Positions 1 through 8,620 are shown, counted from the stretch's first letter. The stretch: DNA of 40,376 bases from Sphingobacteriales bacterium TSM_CSM (GCA_002212725.1 MTCR01000055.1:1-40376), one strand, 5' to 3'. Notes: a model not told the origin generated them from the sequence alone. Translations and numbers: made by a program.

Positions 1-57
1 ATCAACAAAATTGAAGAACTGCTGCCCGGCAAATGGGTAACAGCCCAAGACCCCTAA
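1..57 (+). CDS. 3' end of a truncated gene, possibly IS66-family transposase
   Basis: Reading frame 1 from the window edge is open for 18 codons and ends at TAA (55-57). The tail contains IEELLPGKW. IS66-type transposases (TnpC) often end in a short segment of the form '..ELLPHxW' close to the C-terminus, and this tail resembles that. Only 18 residues are visible, so the family call is tentative. I found no clear IS66 terminal repeat (GTAAGCG or its complement) in the following 170 bases, which weakens the call. It could be the end of any gene running in from the left. Confidence 0.4.
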   Translation: MNKIEELLPGKWVTAQDP

Positions 58-224
58 CCAATTGCCTTGCCATATCCGTACTACCAAGGCAACCTTCCAA
101 GTCTAAAAGAAACTCCACGCCTCTAAAAGCACACCTTACCGCTAAGTAGCAACATAGCGGCAGGGGTGTTGCGCCTGATAGCAACGGCGTTGGTCGAACG
201 GATACTTGTGTTAAACAGGGATGG
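58..224. other. Intergenic stretch with overlapping hairpins
   Basis: This lies between the converging ends of the partial left-hand gene and the ABC permease. TTGCCTTG (62-69) pairs with CAAGGCAA (85-92), 8 bp with a 15-nt loop and no T-run after it. Further on, GCAACA (149-154) can pair with TGTTGC (167-172), while GTTGC (168-172) can also pair with GCAAC (181-185), so the two small hairpins are mutually exclusive. No convincing gene is present. It may be the end of a mobile element or a dispersed intergenic repeat. Confidence 0.3.
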
Positions 225-1532
225 TTAGCGCGGTATATTGCTGTTATGCGGGTCGGTATGGGGGTATCCGAGCAGGTTGTCGAGTTGCTGTTCCATTTCT
301 GGGGTGAGGAGGTGTTCCATGGCTTCTGCATCGTCATGCACATGGTCTGCCGCCAGTTTAAGATGTTGCGAAAGGTACAATTCCCACAACCGGTGCAGGC
401 GCACAACGTGGCGGGCTTTTTCCATGCCGGCCGGGGTAAGTTGCCAACCCGATACGCCTTGTTGTGCCACTATCCATTTTTTTGCCTTTAGCCTGCGCAG
501 GCCGGTTTTAAGTTGTGGCAGCGGCACGTTGCGTATGGTAAGCAGTTGTTCAATGCCGGCTGTAAGAGGCAGTTGGGGGGTTGTTTGTTGTTCGTACAGG
601 TAGTAAAACATTTTAAGTACGTTTTCTTCCAGCATTTTAAGGCGGTTTTGGCGGTTTTGCAACCATTTGGCCAACAATCCGCGTTTGGGGGCAAACAACA
701 TAGAAACCAATGCTATAAAAGTAAGCGCCACTACCACCCAGGGTCCGGTAGGCATGGCCGGCATGAGGTATGATATAAAAGCGCCTGCAACCCCGGCCAC
801 AGCGCCAAACAAGGCCGCCAACGGCAGCATAACCCTAAGCCGGTTGGTCCAAAACCTGGCCGCCGCAGCCGGGGTAATGAGCATGGCCGACATAAGCACT
901 ACGCCAACGGCCTGTATGCCGGTGGCCACTGCCAGCACGGTAAGGGTTGCCAACAGGGTTTCCAGTGCCCGGACGGGCAGCCCTATCACGCGGGCAAAAT
1001 TTTCATCAAAGGCAAGCAGGGTAAAATGTTTGAACAGCAGCGCCACTACCGTTATAATAAGGGCAGCAAGAGTTCCGAAAACATATACATCGCTGCTTAA
1101 CATAGATGCCGCTTTACCAAACAAAAACTTATCCAGCCCCGATTGAGCGGCATTGCCCGATTGTTGTATGACTGTAAGCAGCAAAATACCCACGCCAAAA
1201 AATACCGATAACACCAATCCTATGGCTGTATCGGGTTTTATACGGCTGTTGGCGCTAATAACATCAATAACCCACAAGGATAACCAGCCTGTTGCCACGG
1301 CACCGGCCAGCAAAACAAACGGATTTTTCACCCCTGTAAGCATAAACGCCAGGCAAACCCCCGGCAATACCGAGTGGGCAATAGCATCGCCTGCCAATGC
1401 GCGGCGGCGCAAAAGGGTAAAGCAGCCTACCACGCCGGCACTGGCACCCAGCAATACCATACCTGTTACCACATAGCGCACATTGGCGTTGGCAAGCAAC
1501 AAAAAGTTAAGCAGTTGGCTGACTGTGTTCAA
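225..1532 (-). CDS. Metal ABC transporter permease fused to a DtxR-like C-terminal domain
   Basis: This 435-residue protein has two parts. Residues 1 to about 275 are a polytopic ABC-3 permease of the ZnuB/MntB type (Zn/Mn/Fe uptake), with the N-terminal signature LRRRALAGDAIAHSVLPG and many hydrophobic helices. Residues about 295-425 are soluble and resemble the winged-helix and dimerisation/metal-binding parts of DtxR/MntR regulators (LTPAGMEKARHVVRLHRLWE, then an HVHDDAEAMEH stretch rich in His and acidic residues). Fusion of an iron-dependent-repressor-like domain to this permease is known in Bacteroidota and suggests direct metal sensing by the transporter. The start is a TTG codon (1530-1532): there is no in-frame ATG upstream, and the next internal Met would remove the first membrane segment. 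No ATPase or binding-protein gene is adjacent; upstream is rny, separated by a terminator. Confidence 0.85.
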   Translation of the reverse strand: MNTVSQLLNFLLLANANVRYVVTGMVLLGASAGVVGCFTLLRRRALAGDAIAHSVLPGVCLAFMLTGVKNPFVLLAGAVATGWLSLWVIDVISANSRIKPDTAIGLVLSVFFGVGILLLTVIQQSGNAAQSGLDKFLFGKAASMLSSDVYVFGTLAALIITVVALLFKHFTLLAFDENFARVIGLPVRALETLLATLTVLAVATGIQAVGVVLMSAMLITPAAAARFWTNRLRVMLPLAALFGAVAGVAGAFISYLMPAMPTGPWVVVALTFIALVSMLFAPKRGLLAKWLQNRQNRLKMLEENVLKMFYYLYEQQTTPQLPLTAGIEQLLTIRNVPLPQLKTGLRRLKAKKWIVAQQGVSGWQLTPAGMEKARHVVRLHRLWELYLSQHLKLAADHVHDDAEAMEHLLTPEMEQQLDNLLGYPHTDPHNSNIPR

Positions 1533-1569
1533 AAAGCGGCAGGTTTTAAAACGCTGGTTTAAATAAACG

Positions 1570-1614
1570 GTAAAACCGCATTGGAGGTTTGCTGGCGCTA
1601 TAACTCCAATGCGG
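1570..1614 (-). terminator. Rho-independent terminator of rny
   Basis: A perfect 11-bp stem, CCGCATTGGAG (1576-1586) with CTCCAATGCGG (1604-1614), encloses a 17-nt loop. Read on the minus strand it is followed directly by TTTT and further T-rich sequence. It lies about 20 bp past the rny stop codon and separates rny from the permease gene. Confidence 0.75.
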
Positions 1615-1634
1615 CAAGGTTGGTAAACAAGCTA

Positions 1635-3302
1635 TTAGCGGGCGTAAGAAATGGCTCTTTTTTCTCTTATAACCGTTACTTTAATTTGCCCGGGGTATTG
1701 CATTTCGGTTTGTATTTTTTGCGAAATAATGAACGACAGTTCTTCTGCCCTTTCATCGGCCACTTTTTCACTTTCCACAATTACCCTTAGTTCGCGTCCG
1801 GCTTGTATGGCGTAGGCTTTATCTACTCCTTCGTAAGACATGGCCAGTTGTTCCAGTTCGTTAATGCGTTTGAGATAGGTCTCCAGAATTTCTCGGCGGG
1901 CGCCGGGTCGGGCACCCGAAATGGCATCGCAGGCCTGTATGATGGGCGAAATGAGGTAGGTCATTTCAATTTCATCGTGGTGGGCGCCAATGGCATTTAC
2001 AATAGCCGGGTGTTCTTTGTGTTTTTCGGCCAGTTTCATACCCAGCAGTGCGTGCGAGAGTTCGGTTTCTTCTTCGGGTACTTTTCCTATATCGTGCAGC
2101 AGGCCGGCGCGTTTTGCCAGTTTAATATTGTTGGCGCCGAGTCCAAGTTCGGCAGCCATAATGCTGCAAAGTTTGGCGGTTTCTATGGAGTGTTGGAGCA
2201 GGTTTTGTCCGTAAGAAGATCGGTAGCGCATACGTCCTACGGCTTTTATAAGTTCGGGGTGCAGCCCGTGAATGTTAAGGTCTATTACTGTTCTTTCGCC
2301 AATTTCAATAATTTGCTGTTCCAGTTGTTTGCGCGTTTTGGCTACCACTTCTTCAATTCGGGCGGGGTGAATTCGTCCGTCGGCCACCAAGCGTTGTAAA
2401 GAAAGGCGTGCAACTTCGCGCCTTACGGGGTCATAGCCCGATATTACAATGGCTTCGGGGGTATCATCTACAATAATTTCAACGCCGGTAGCGGCTTCCA
2501 GGGCACGTATATTTCGGCCTTCGCGCCCTATGATTTGTCCTTTTACGTCGTCTGATTCGAGGTTAAATACCGATACGGTGTTTTCTATGGTATGCTCGGC
2601 GGCGGTTCGTTGTATGGTTTGGATAATGATTTTTTTGGCCTCTTTGTTGGCCTTTAGTTTAGCTTCTTCCACTATATCTTTGATATAAGCCATAGCTTCG
2701 GTTTCGGCTTTTTCTATGAGCGAGTTTACCAGTTGCTGTTTGGCTTCTTCGGCGCTAAGTCCGGCAAGGGTTTCAATGCGGCGGGTAAAATCGGTTTCCT
2801 GTTTAATTTTTTGTTCGGCAATTTCGGCTATTTGTTTTTGAATGGTTTGGCTTTCGCGCTCTAATTCCTGTTTTTTGCTGTTTACCGTTTCAAGTTGCTT
2901 GGCCAGGTTGTCTTTGGTTTTCTGAATTTCGTCGGCGCTTTGTTTAATTTCGTCGGCTTTTTTCTTCAGTTCGTCTTCACTGGTTTTGAGTTGTTCAATG
3001 CGTTGGCGCAGTGCGTTTTCTTTTTGTTTGATTTTGCTTTCGAGTTCTTCGGCTTTTTTCTTGTTGGCGACAAGGTGTTTGTCCGATTCGGTTCTGAGCG
3101 CCTGGGCTTTTTCCTTTGCTTTATAGAGTAGCGCTTTTCTTTGTTCTTCGGCTTCGTGTTCGGCGCGGGCATTTATTTGCCGGGCTTCTTCTTCGGCTTT
3201 GGAAACGAGTTCTTTTGCAGCAATTGCCGATAGCTTTTTACCTGCAAAATAGCCCGCCACCGCTGCTATTATTCCTGCAATGACGATGATTACTATTTCC
3301 AT
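1635..3302 (-). CDS. rny: Ribonuclease Y
   Basis: A 555-residue membrane-anchored endoribonuclease that starts mRNA decay. The domain order is complete: an N-terminal membrane helix (residues 3-20), a long charged coiled coil (about 30-200), a KH RNA-binding domain with [10 protein letters not shown] at 257-266, and an HD phosphohydrolase domain with LLHDIGK (His403-Asp404) and an upstream His371. It is slightly longer than the roughly 520 residues of the Bacillus enzyme, the extra length being in the coiled coil. It lies downstream of zapA on the same strand with a 224-bp gap and ends at a strong terminator. The ATG start at 3300-3302 gives the usual short N-terminus before the membrane helix. 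Confidence 0.96.
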   Translation of the reverse strand: MEIVIIVIAGIIAAVAGYFAGKKLSAIAAKELVSKAEEEARQINARAEHEAEEQRKALLYKAKEKAQALRTESDKHLVANKKKAEELESKIKQKENALRQRIEQLKTSEDELKKKADEIKQSADEIQKTKDNLAKQLETVNSKKQELERESQTIQKQIAEIAEQKIKQETDFTRRIETLAGLSAEEAKQQLVNSLIEKAETEAMAYIKDIVEEAKLKANKEAKKIIIQTIQRTAAEHTIENTVSVFNLESDDVKGQIIGREGRNIRALEAATGVEIIVDDTPEAIVISGYDPVRREVARLSLQRLVADGRIHPARIEEVVAKTRKQLEQQIIEIGERTVIDLNIHGLHPELIKAVGRMRYRSSYGQNLLQHSIETAKLCSIMAAELGLGANNIKLAKRAGLLHDIGKVPEEETELSHALLGMKLAEKHKEHPAIVNAIGAHHDEIEMTYLISPIIQACDAISGARPGARREILETYLKRINELEQLAMSYEGVDKAYAIQAGRELRVIVESEKVADERAEELSFIISQKIQTEMQYPGQIKVTVIREKRAISYAR

Positions 3303-3450
3303 AGGGCTTTTTTAATTGTTGGTGATTTTAAACCGGTATATGATGAAATGTTTTGTTTCAGGTAAAATTAGTGTTTTGTTTTGTTAGCATAACTTTGCTA
3401 TAACCACAGCAACAGGTTGATTGGTTCATGCAAAACACATTAAAAGAAAC

Positions 3451-3512
3451 CGGTAAAAACGTTTGCTTTACCGCTATATGCGGCGCAGTTGTAAAGAGGG
3501 GAACACCAAACG
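3451..3512 (-). ncRNA. Structured RNA element or terminator after zapA
   Basis: On the minus strand, starting about 14 bases past the zapA stop, CGTTTG (3507-3512), CTTTA (3492-3496) and CCGC (3480-3483) pair in order with one uninterrupted arm, GCGG-TAAAG-CAAACG (3460-3474). Two bulges, of 10 and 8 nt, lie on the 5' side only. The arm is followed by TTTTT (3455-3459). A competing 7-bp hairpin, CGGTAAA/TTTACCG (3467-3473 with 3451-3457), uses the same bases. This could be a plain terminator of the zapA transcript or the 3' end of a small structured RNA. In several phyla 6S RNA lies next to zapA, which makes a 6S-like RNA worth testing, but I cannot confirm it by eye. Confidence 0.35.
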
Positions 3513-3526
3513 GCAAGACAAAGGTG

Positions 3527-3829
3527 CTATTGTTTGCTGATGAAATCGGCCAGAATTTCATCGAGTTGGGTTAATTTATTGCCGGTTTCCTGGTTGTCCT
3601 TTTCAATTTGCTCTTGTTTTTCGAGTAAATCAACGCAAATGGTAAGGGCTGCCATGGCAAGATAATCGTATTTATCCTTGGCGCCGTACATATCCTGCAT
3701 TTCGCGCATACGGTGCTTGATAATTTTAGCGGCAAGGTTTACCCTTTCTTCATCTTCGGGCAATACTTTTATTCTGTAGGTGCGGTCGGCAATAATAATT
3801 TTTATGTCTTTTTCTCTTTGGTGTTCCAT
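3527..3829 (-). CDS. zapA: Cell division protein ZapA
   Basis: A 100-residue protein with the ZapA pattern: an N-terminal beta-rich head (KIIIADRTYRIKVLPEDEERV) and a C-terminal coiled coil (DLLEKQEQIEKDNQETGNKL). ZapA binds FtsZ polymers and promotes Z-ring bundling at midcell. I chose the ATG at 3827-3829 because it puts MEHQREKDIKI at the N-terminus, as usual in the family; an upstream in-frame start at 3865 would add 12 residues that look non-conserved (MYKQQQTGKTEL). It follows the coiled-coil gene at 3897-4208 by 67 bp and precedes rny, an order typical of Bacteroidota. Confidence 0.88.
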   Translation of the reverse strand: MEHQREKDIKIIIADRTYRIKVLPEDEERVNLAAKIIKHRMREMQDMYGAKDKYDYLAMAALTICVDLLEKQEQIEKDNQETGNKLTQLDEILADFISKQ

Positions 3830-3896
3830 GAGTTCAGTTTTGCCTGTTTGCTGCTGTTTGTACACAGGATGTTTTGCCTGTTGTTATATGCATAGT

Positions 3897-4208
3897 TTAA
3901 CCGTTAAGGGTATTCAGGCACTTATCTACCTCTTTAATTACGTCGTTAATGGCTGTTTTAAGATGTTCGCGTTTGCGTTTGGTGTAGGCGGTTTCAATTT
4001 CGGGTTCAATCTCTGTTTCTCCGCTTTCCATTCTGGCAATTTTTTCCTGTAAGTTCTCTATTGTTTTTCGTTGTTCTTCTAACTGTTGGTTAAGGTGTTT
4101 TTTTTCTTCAAGCAATTGCATATAGGCCTGCTCCAATTCCATAAAATTGTCCATAACCGTAGTTATTTTGGCAACTATGTGGTCAATTTGCTGGTTAAGG
4201 GTTGGCAT
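3897..4208 (-). CDS. Small coiled-coil protein upstream of zapA
   Basis: A 103-residue, charged, almost entirely helical protein with no membrane segment or signal peptide. Residues about 20-65 form a heptad-like coiled coil (ELEQAYMQLLEEKKHLNQQL), followed by an acidic linker (GETEIEPEIE) and a C-terminal helix ending EVDKCLNTLNG. Genes of this type are regularly found between pheT and zapA in Bacteroidota. Its position suggests a division-related role, perhaps like the ZapA partner ZapB, but that is inference from context and coiled-coil character; I do not see clear ZapB similarity. Confidence 0.75.
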   Translation of the reverse strand: MPTLNQQIDHIVAKITTVMDNFMELEQAYMQLLEEKKHLNQQLEEQRKTIENLQEKIARMESGETEIEPEIETAYTKRKREHLKTAINDVIKEVDKCLNTLNG

Positions 4209-4354
4209 ATTTCAGCTTGTTGAAAGGGTATTATTTCTTTGCTTGTAAAGTTAGGGCAAATTGTTTAAATAATACCATGTTTACCTCAACTTTATGACAA
4301 AATTAATTGTATGCGGTTATGCGGGGGGCGGGTGTGGTTTGCCGGCGGTGGTGT

Positions 4355-6805
4355 TTACTGTCTTAATTCGGCATGGAGTTGCTGGCGGCAGGCTGCCTCA
4401 ATGCGGTTCATTACCCGTTCAATGTCTTTATCGGTAAGGGTTTTGGTATTGTCTTGCAAGACAAAGGCAATGGCGTAAGATTTTTTGTTGTGCCCCAGTT
4501 TGGCTTGGTCTTCGTATATATCAAAGAGGTTTACAGATTGCAGCAGGGCGCCGGCATTTTTAACGGCTACATCGGCCACCTGTGCAAAGGTAATTTCTTT
4601 GTCGAGCAAGAGCGCCAGGTCGCGTCTTACGCTGGGGAAGCGGGGTATTTCGGTAAAGCCCAGTTTTTGGTTGCTGAGCAGTTTAAGTATGGCGTTCCAG
4701 TATATGTTGGCAAAATAAACGGGTTGTTTAAGGTCAAATTGCCGTTGTTTTTGTGTGGTTACGGGGCCAATAACGGCAACCGGCTCGTTTTGGTGGTAAT
4801 ATGCCAGGGTATATTGGCAGTCGTTGGTTGGCTGTGCAATTATTTGCTGCTGCAATGCGGCAATACCCAGGCGTTCCAGCACTTTATCAATGGCTTCTTT
4901 GGCATCAAAAAAGTTGAGTTCCCGGGGTTGCAGGCGCCAGCTTTCGCGGGTGTGGTTTCCGCACAGAAAGAGCGCCAGGTGTTCCTGTTCGGCATATTGG
5001 GGTTGGTTTTTTTCGTTTTGCAGTACGCTGTAGGTATGTCCAAATTCAAACAGGCGCAGGTCGGTATTTTTGCGGTTTTGGTTTCGGGCTATTACCTCCA
5101 GCCCCGAGTAGAGCATGGTTTTGCGCATTACGTTATAATCGACATTAATGCTGCTGAGGAGCTTTACCAAATCCTTGCTGTCGTTTTCGGTATAATAGTT
5201 GGCGTTGCTGATGGAAGCCGACATAATTTCCTGAAACCCGATACCGGCCAGCAAATCGGCCACTATGTTTTTAAGTGCCTGCGAGTGGGGTTTTTGGGTG
5301 TAGGAAACCGATGATTGGATTTTGTTGGTAAAGGGTATGTTGTTTAGCCCGTAAATGCGTATAATTTCTTCAATTACATCGGCTTCGCGGTGCACATCGG
5401 TTTTATTGGTGGGCACGGCCAGCAGCAAGGCATCGGGGGTTTCTTCCAGAATATCTATTTCCAGGGCATTCAGAATATTTTTTACCTGTTTTGGCGGCAT
5501 GTGAATGCCCAAAAGGCGTTTCAGGTGGTTGTAGGTGAGGGTAACCTTTAGTTTTGCTACGGGTTGGGGGTAAATATCGGTAATGTTTGATGAAATGGTA
5601 CCGCCGGCCAGTTCTTTAATGAGGAGGGCGGCGCGTTTAAGGGCATATACGGTCAGGTTGGGGTCAACGCCTTTTTCAAAACGGGTGGCGGCATCGGTTC
5701 TAAGGTTGTGGCGGGTAGCGGTACGGCGCACAAAGCGGGGGTTAAAGCAGGCGCTTTCAAGGAAAATGTTTTGGGTTTGGGCTGTAACGCCCGAACCTAT
5801 GCCGCCAAATACGCCGGCAATGCACATGCCCTGGTTGCTGCCGTTGCAAATCATAAGGTCGTCGGCGTTAAGGGTGCGGGTTACCTCATCTAAGGTGGTA
5901 AAAGTGGTTCCTTGGGGCAGGTTTTTTACGCGCACGGTTTTTTGGTCAATGTGGTCGGCATCGAAAGCGTGCAGCGGCTGCCCCAGTTCGTGCAGCACAA
6001 AATTGGTAATATCCACCACGTTGTTTATGGGGCGCAGCCCGATGGATTTGAGGCGCTCCTGCAGCCATTGTGGCGATTCTTTTACCGTAACCCCGCTGAT
6101 GCTTACCCCGGCATAGCGCGGGCAGGCCTGGGTGTTTTCTACCACTACGTTAATGGGCAATTGGTTGTTATCGGGTTTAAAACCCGATACATCGGGCATT
6201 TGCACCGCTATTTCCATGCTGTAGTTTACCTTCAGTACGGCGGTCAGGTCTTTGGCCACGCCAATATGGCAGCCGGCATCGGAGCGGTTGGGCGTAAGGC
6301 CTATTTCAAACACATAGTCTTCGGGTAGTTGCAGGGCATCTTTGGCGGGTATGCCTACGGGGGTTTGCGGCGGAAGCACCAAAATGCCATAGTGGCCGGT
6401 GCCGGTGCCTATTTCATCTTCGGCGCAAATCATGCCTTCCGAGGTTTCGCCGCGTATTTTAGATTTTTTGATGGTAAATGGTTCGCTCCCCACCGGGTAC
6501 AGTACTGCGCCCACAGTGGCTACTATTACCTTTTGCCCGGCAGCCACATTGGGGGCGCCGCAAACAATTTGCAGGGGTTGAGGTTGCCCTACATCTACGG
6601 TGGTAAGGGTCAGTTTATCGGCGTTGGGATGTTTTTGAGCGGTAAGTACCAGGCCGGTAACCAACCCCTGTAAACCGCCGGGTATGGCTTCGGTTTTTTC
6701 TGTTCCTTCCACTTCTAACCCAATACCGGTAAGAATTTCAGCCATTTTTTCGGCGGGCAGGTCAATTGGCAGGTATTGTTTGAGCCAGTTGTATGAAATT
6801 TTCAT
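4355..6805 (-). CDS. pheT: Phenylalanine--tRNA ligase beta subunit
   Basis: An 816-residue protein of full family length (about 800). It begins MKISYNWLKQYLP, typical of PheT. An N-terminal tRNA-binding OB-fold follows (VLTAQKHPNADKLTL), then the B3/B4 editing region (ELGQPLHAFDADHI), the B5 domain (about 400-475), a catalytic-like core and the C-terminal ferredoxin-fold anticodon-binding domain (RFPSVRRDLALLLDKEITF). It pairs with PheS to charge tRNA-Phe in the cytoplasm. pheS is not adjacent: the upstream neighbour (7048-7602) is divergent. A TAnnTTTG element lies just upstream of the start. No clear terminator follows; the next minus-strand gene starts 146 bp further on. Confidence 0.97.
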   Translation of the reverse strand: MKISYNWLKQYLPIDLPAEKMAEILTGIGLEVEGTEKTEAIPGGLQGLVTGLVLTAQKHPNADKLTLTTVDVGQPQPLQIVCGAPNVAAGQKVIVATVGAVLYPVGSEPFTIKKSKIRGETSEGMICAEDEIGTGTGHYGILVLPPQTPVGIPAKDALQLPEDYVFEIGLTPNRSDAGCHIGVAKDLTAVLKVNYSMEIAVQMPDVSGFKPDNNQLPINVVVENTQACPRYAGVSISGVTVKESPQWLQERLKSIGLRPINNVVDITNFVLHELGQPLHAFDADHIDQKTVRVKNLPQGTTFTTLDEVTRTLNADDLMICNGSNQGMCIAGVFGGIGSGVTAQTQNIFLESACFNPRFVRRTATRHNLRTDAATRFEKGVDPNLTVYALKRAALLIKELAGGTISSNITDIYPQPVAKLKVTLTYNHLKRLLGIHMPPKQVKNILNALEIDILEETPDALLLAVPTNKTDVHREADVIEEIIRIYGLNNIPFTNKIQSSVSYTQKPHSQALKNIVADLLAGIGFQEIMSASISNANYYTENDSKDLVKLLSSINVDYNVMRKTMLYSGLEVIARNQNRKNTDLRLFEFGHTYSVLQNEKNQPQYAEQEHLALFLCGNHTRESWRLQPRELNFFDAKEAIDKVLERLGIAALQQQIIAQPTNDCQYTLAYYHQNEPVAVIGPVTTQKQRQFDLKQPVYFANIYWNAILKLLSNQKLGFTEIPRFPSVRRDLALLLDKEITFAQVADVAVKNAGALLQSVNLFDIYEDQAKLGHNKKSYAIAFVLQDNTKTLTDKDIERVMNRIEAACRQQLHAELRQ

Positions 6806-6831
6806 GTACGCAAATTACTTGTTTAAGCGGG

Positions 6832-6839
6832 CAAAGATA
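6832..6839 (-). promoter_or_regulatory. Bacteroidota-type -7 element upstream of pheT
   Basis: On the minus strand this reads TATCTTTG, a perfect match to the TAnnTTTG -7 consensus of Bacteroidota primary-sigma promoters. It predicts a leader of about 20 nt before the pheT ATG. A matching TTG at about -33 is not obvious. Confidence 0.5.
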
Positions 6840-7047
6840 AGGAAAATGTCATTCTCTTCTGCTTTTGGAGCGTTTAAAGTGGCAACGGCAACCACACAAA
6901 ACAGGGGCAGGCGGGTTGTTAAAAAGGTAAAACAAGCCATATTTATATAAAACCCGGTGTTTAATTTTCGTTATACCGGGTTTATTGCCTATTTTGCGCC
7001 AAAATTCAGCCAACCTTACCACAGCACTTTACCAAATACAAAACCCA

Positions 7048-7602
7048 ATGACCGATTTTATTTTAGAACTGTTAAAAATTTCCATACCCGCCGTTGCCGT
7101 ATTGGTTACCGCGTGGCTCTTGCTGTCAAACATGTTAGATAACTCGGTTAAAATGAGGCAACTGGAACTTGCCCAGCAACGCCTGCAATTTAACAGCAAA
7201 CGCGCCCAGGATACCCTGCCGGTACGCCTGCAGGCCTATGAGCGTTTATCGTTGTACCTTGAACGTATGCACCCGCAGGCGCTTATACAGCGCACCCGCG
7301 AAGAAAATATGACCGCACCCGAAATGCAAATGGCACTCATTACCACCATTCGCACCGAATTTGAATATAATATTACCCAGCAAATTTACGTATCGTCGGA
7401 AGTTTGGGCCATGATACGCGGCGCTACCGAAGAAATGATTAGCATCATTAACCAACTTTCGGTAAAATTACCTACCGAAGCCTCCGGAACCGACCTTAGC
7501 CTTGCCTTTTTGCGCTATTTTTTAACAGAATCGGGGGTGTTGCCTACCCAAAAAGCCTTAGACCAACTGAACGAAGAAGCCAAATTGCTGTTTTCTGTTT
7601 AG
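7048..7602 (+). CDS. Membrane-anchored protein of unknown function
   Basis: A 184-residue protein with one N-terminal hydrophobic segment (residues 5-27, within LLKISIPAVAVLVTAWLLL), followed by a soluble helical part with RLQAYERLSLYLERM and EFEYNITQQIYVS. Similar small proteins with a single membrane anchor and this YERLSLYLER region are common and uncharacterised in Bacteroidota. I place the start at ATG 7048 (MTDFILELLK), directly before the membrane helix; an upstream in-frame start at 6985 would add 21 residues that look like leader sequence. It diverges from pheT. No catalytic motif is visible and no function is proposed. Confidence 0.75.
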   Translation: MTDFILELLKISIPAVAVLVTAWLLLSNMLDNSVKMRQLELAQQRLQFNSKRAQDTLPVRLQAYERLSLYLERMHPQALIQRTREENMTAPEMQMALITTIRTEFEYNITQQIYVSSEVWAMIRGATEEMISIINQLSVKLPTEASGTDLSLAFLRYFLTESGVLPTQKALDQLNEEAKLLFSV

Positions 7603-7702
7603 TGCTGCAACTCCTGCAGTTTGCCACGCCGGGCAATTGGTAAAAAGCACATTTTCTTTTGCTCAACAAAAATAATACCTGAAACCGACTATTGCAAAAA
7701 TC

Positions 7703-7741
7703 TTTGCAAACGAGCCGGGGTTTTGGTATCTTTGCACAATG
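7703..7741 (+). promoter_or_regulatory. Complete Bacteroidota promoter directly abutting the Rpn gene
   Basis: TTTG (7703-7706), a 20-bp spacer and TATCTTTG (7727-7734) match the -33/-7 pair of Bacteroidota promoters perfectly. The ATG of the downstream gene begins at 7739, only 4 nt after the -7 box, so transcription should start at or within a few bases of the start codon, giving a leaderless mRNA. Confidence 0.75.
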
Positions 7742-8620
7742 AAAAAAACCAAACAACTCATACGGTTTGATTGGGCGATGAAAAAAATGCTTCGCCATAA
7801 AGCCAATTTTGATATTTTGGAAGGATTTTTAAGTGAACTGCTTTCCGAAAACATCAAAATAAGGCAGCTATTGGACAGCGAAAGCAACAAAGAAACCGAA
7901 AACGACAAGCATAACCGGGTAGATATTCTGGTAGAAAACAGCCAAAACGAACTGGTTATTATTGAAGTGCAAAACACACAGGAGTACGATTATTTTCACC
8001 GTATTTTGTACGGCACCTCAAAAGCTATTACCGAACACATTAAACAAGGAGAACCCTACGCAGGTGTTAAAAAAATAATTTCTGTTACCATTGCCTATTT
8101 CGACCTCGGGCAGGGTAAAGATTATGTCTATCATGGCACTACTGTCTTTAAAGGCATTCACAAAGGCGATATTCTGGCGTTGGCAGACCGGCAAAAAGAG
8201 TTGTATCTTAAAGAAAAACCCAACCAAATATTTCCCGAATACTGGCTTATTAAGGTTAGCAAGTTCAATAACCGCATTAACAACAAATTAGACGAGTGGA
8301 TTTATTTCCTCAAAAATGGTGAAGTTCGCGAAGATTTTACCGCCAAAGGCATGTCCGAAGCAAAAGAGAAGTTGGTTGAAATGAAAATAGATGAAAAAGA
8401 CCGAAAAGCATACCAATATTATCTTAAAAGACTGCACGATATAGCAAGCGAAAACTACAACAAAAAAGTGGATATGGATAAAGAACTTGAAATGGCAGTA
8501 ACCCAAGGTGAAATTAAAGGGAAAATGGAAATTGCCAGGTCAATGAAAGCCGACGGACTTGCAGTAGCAATAATTTCAAAATACACAGGTTTAACAATTG
8601 AAGCAATAGAAGCACTCTGA
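7739..8620 (+). CDS. Rpn family recombination-promoting nuclease / putative transposase (PD-(D/E)XK)
   Basis: A 293-residue protein. The N-terminus (IRFDWAMKKMLRHKANFDILE) is typical of this family. The nuclease core is visible as Asp62 (RVDILVEN) and Glu76-x-Gln78 (VIIEVQ), a PD-(D/E)XK-like arrangement. The C-terminus ends in a short helical repeat region (KGKMEIARSMKADGLAVAII), also characteristic. Rpn proteins are DNA endonucleases that raise recombination in E. coli, and many copies occur as solitary, mobile-looking genes in Bacteroidota. It stands alone between unrelated genes with its own strong promoter. An internal Met at codon 14 is a less likely start because the conserved FDWAMKK segment would be cut. 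Confidence 0.88.
   Translation: MKKTKQLIRFDWAMKKMLRHKANFDILEGFLSELLSENIKIRQLLDSESNKETENDKHNRVDILVENSQNELVIIEVQNTQEYDYFHRILYGTSKAITEHIKQGEPYAGVKKIISVTIAYFDLGQGKDYVYHGTTVFKGIHKGDILALADRQKELYLKEKPNQIFPEYWLIKVSKFNNRINNKLDEWIYFLKNGEVREDFTAKGMSEAKEKLVEMKIDEKDRKAYQYYLKRLHDIASENYNKKVDMDKELEMAVTQGEIKGKMEIARSMKADGLAVAIISKYTGLTIEAIEAL

Noticed and set aside
4373..5314. Long plus-strand open frame (313 codons) opposite pheT
   Set aside because: It is fully antisense to pheT, has an odd residue composition and no recognisable motifs; pheT is complete and well conserved.
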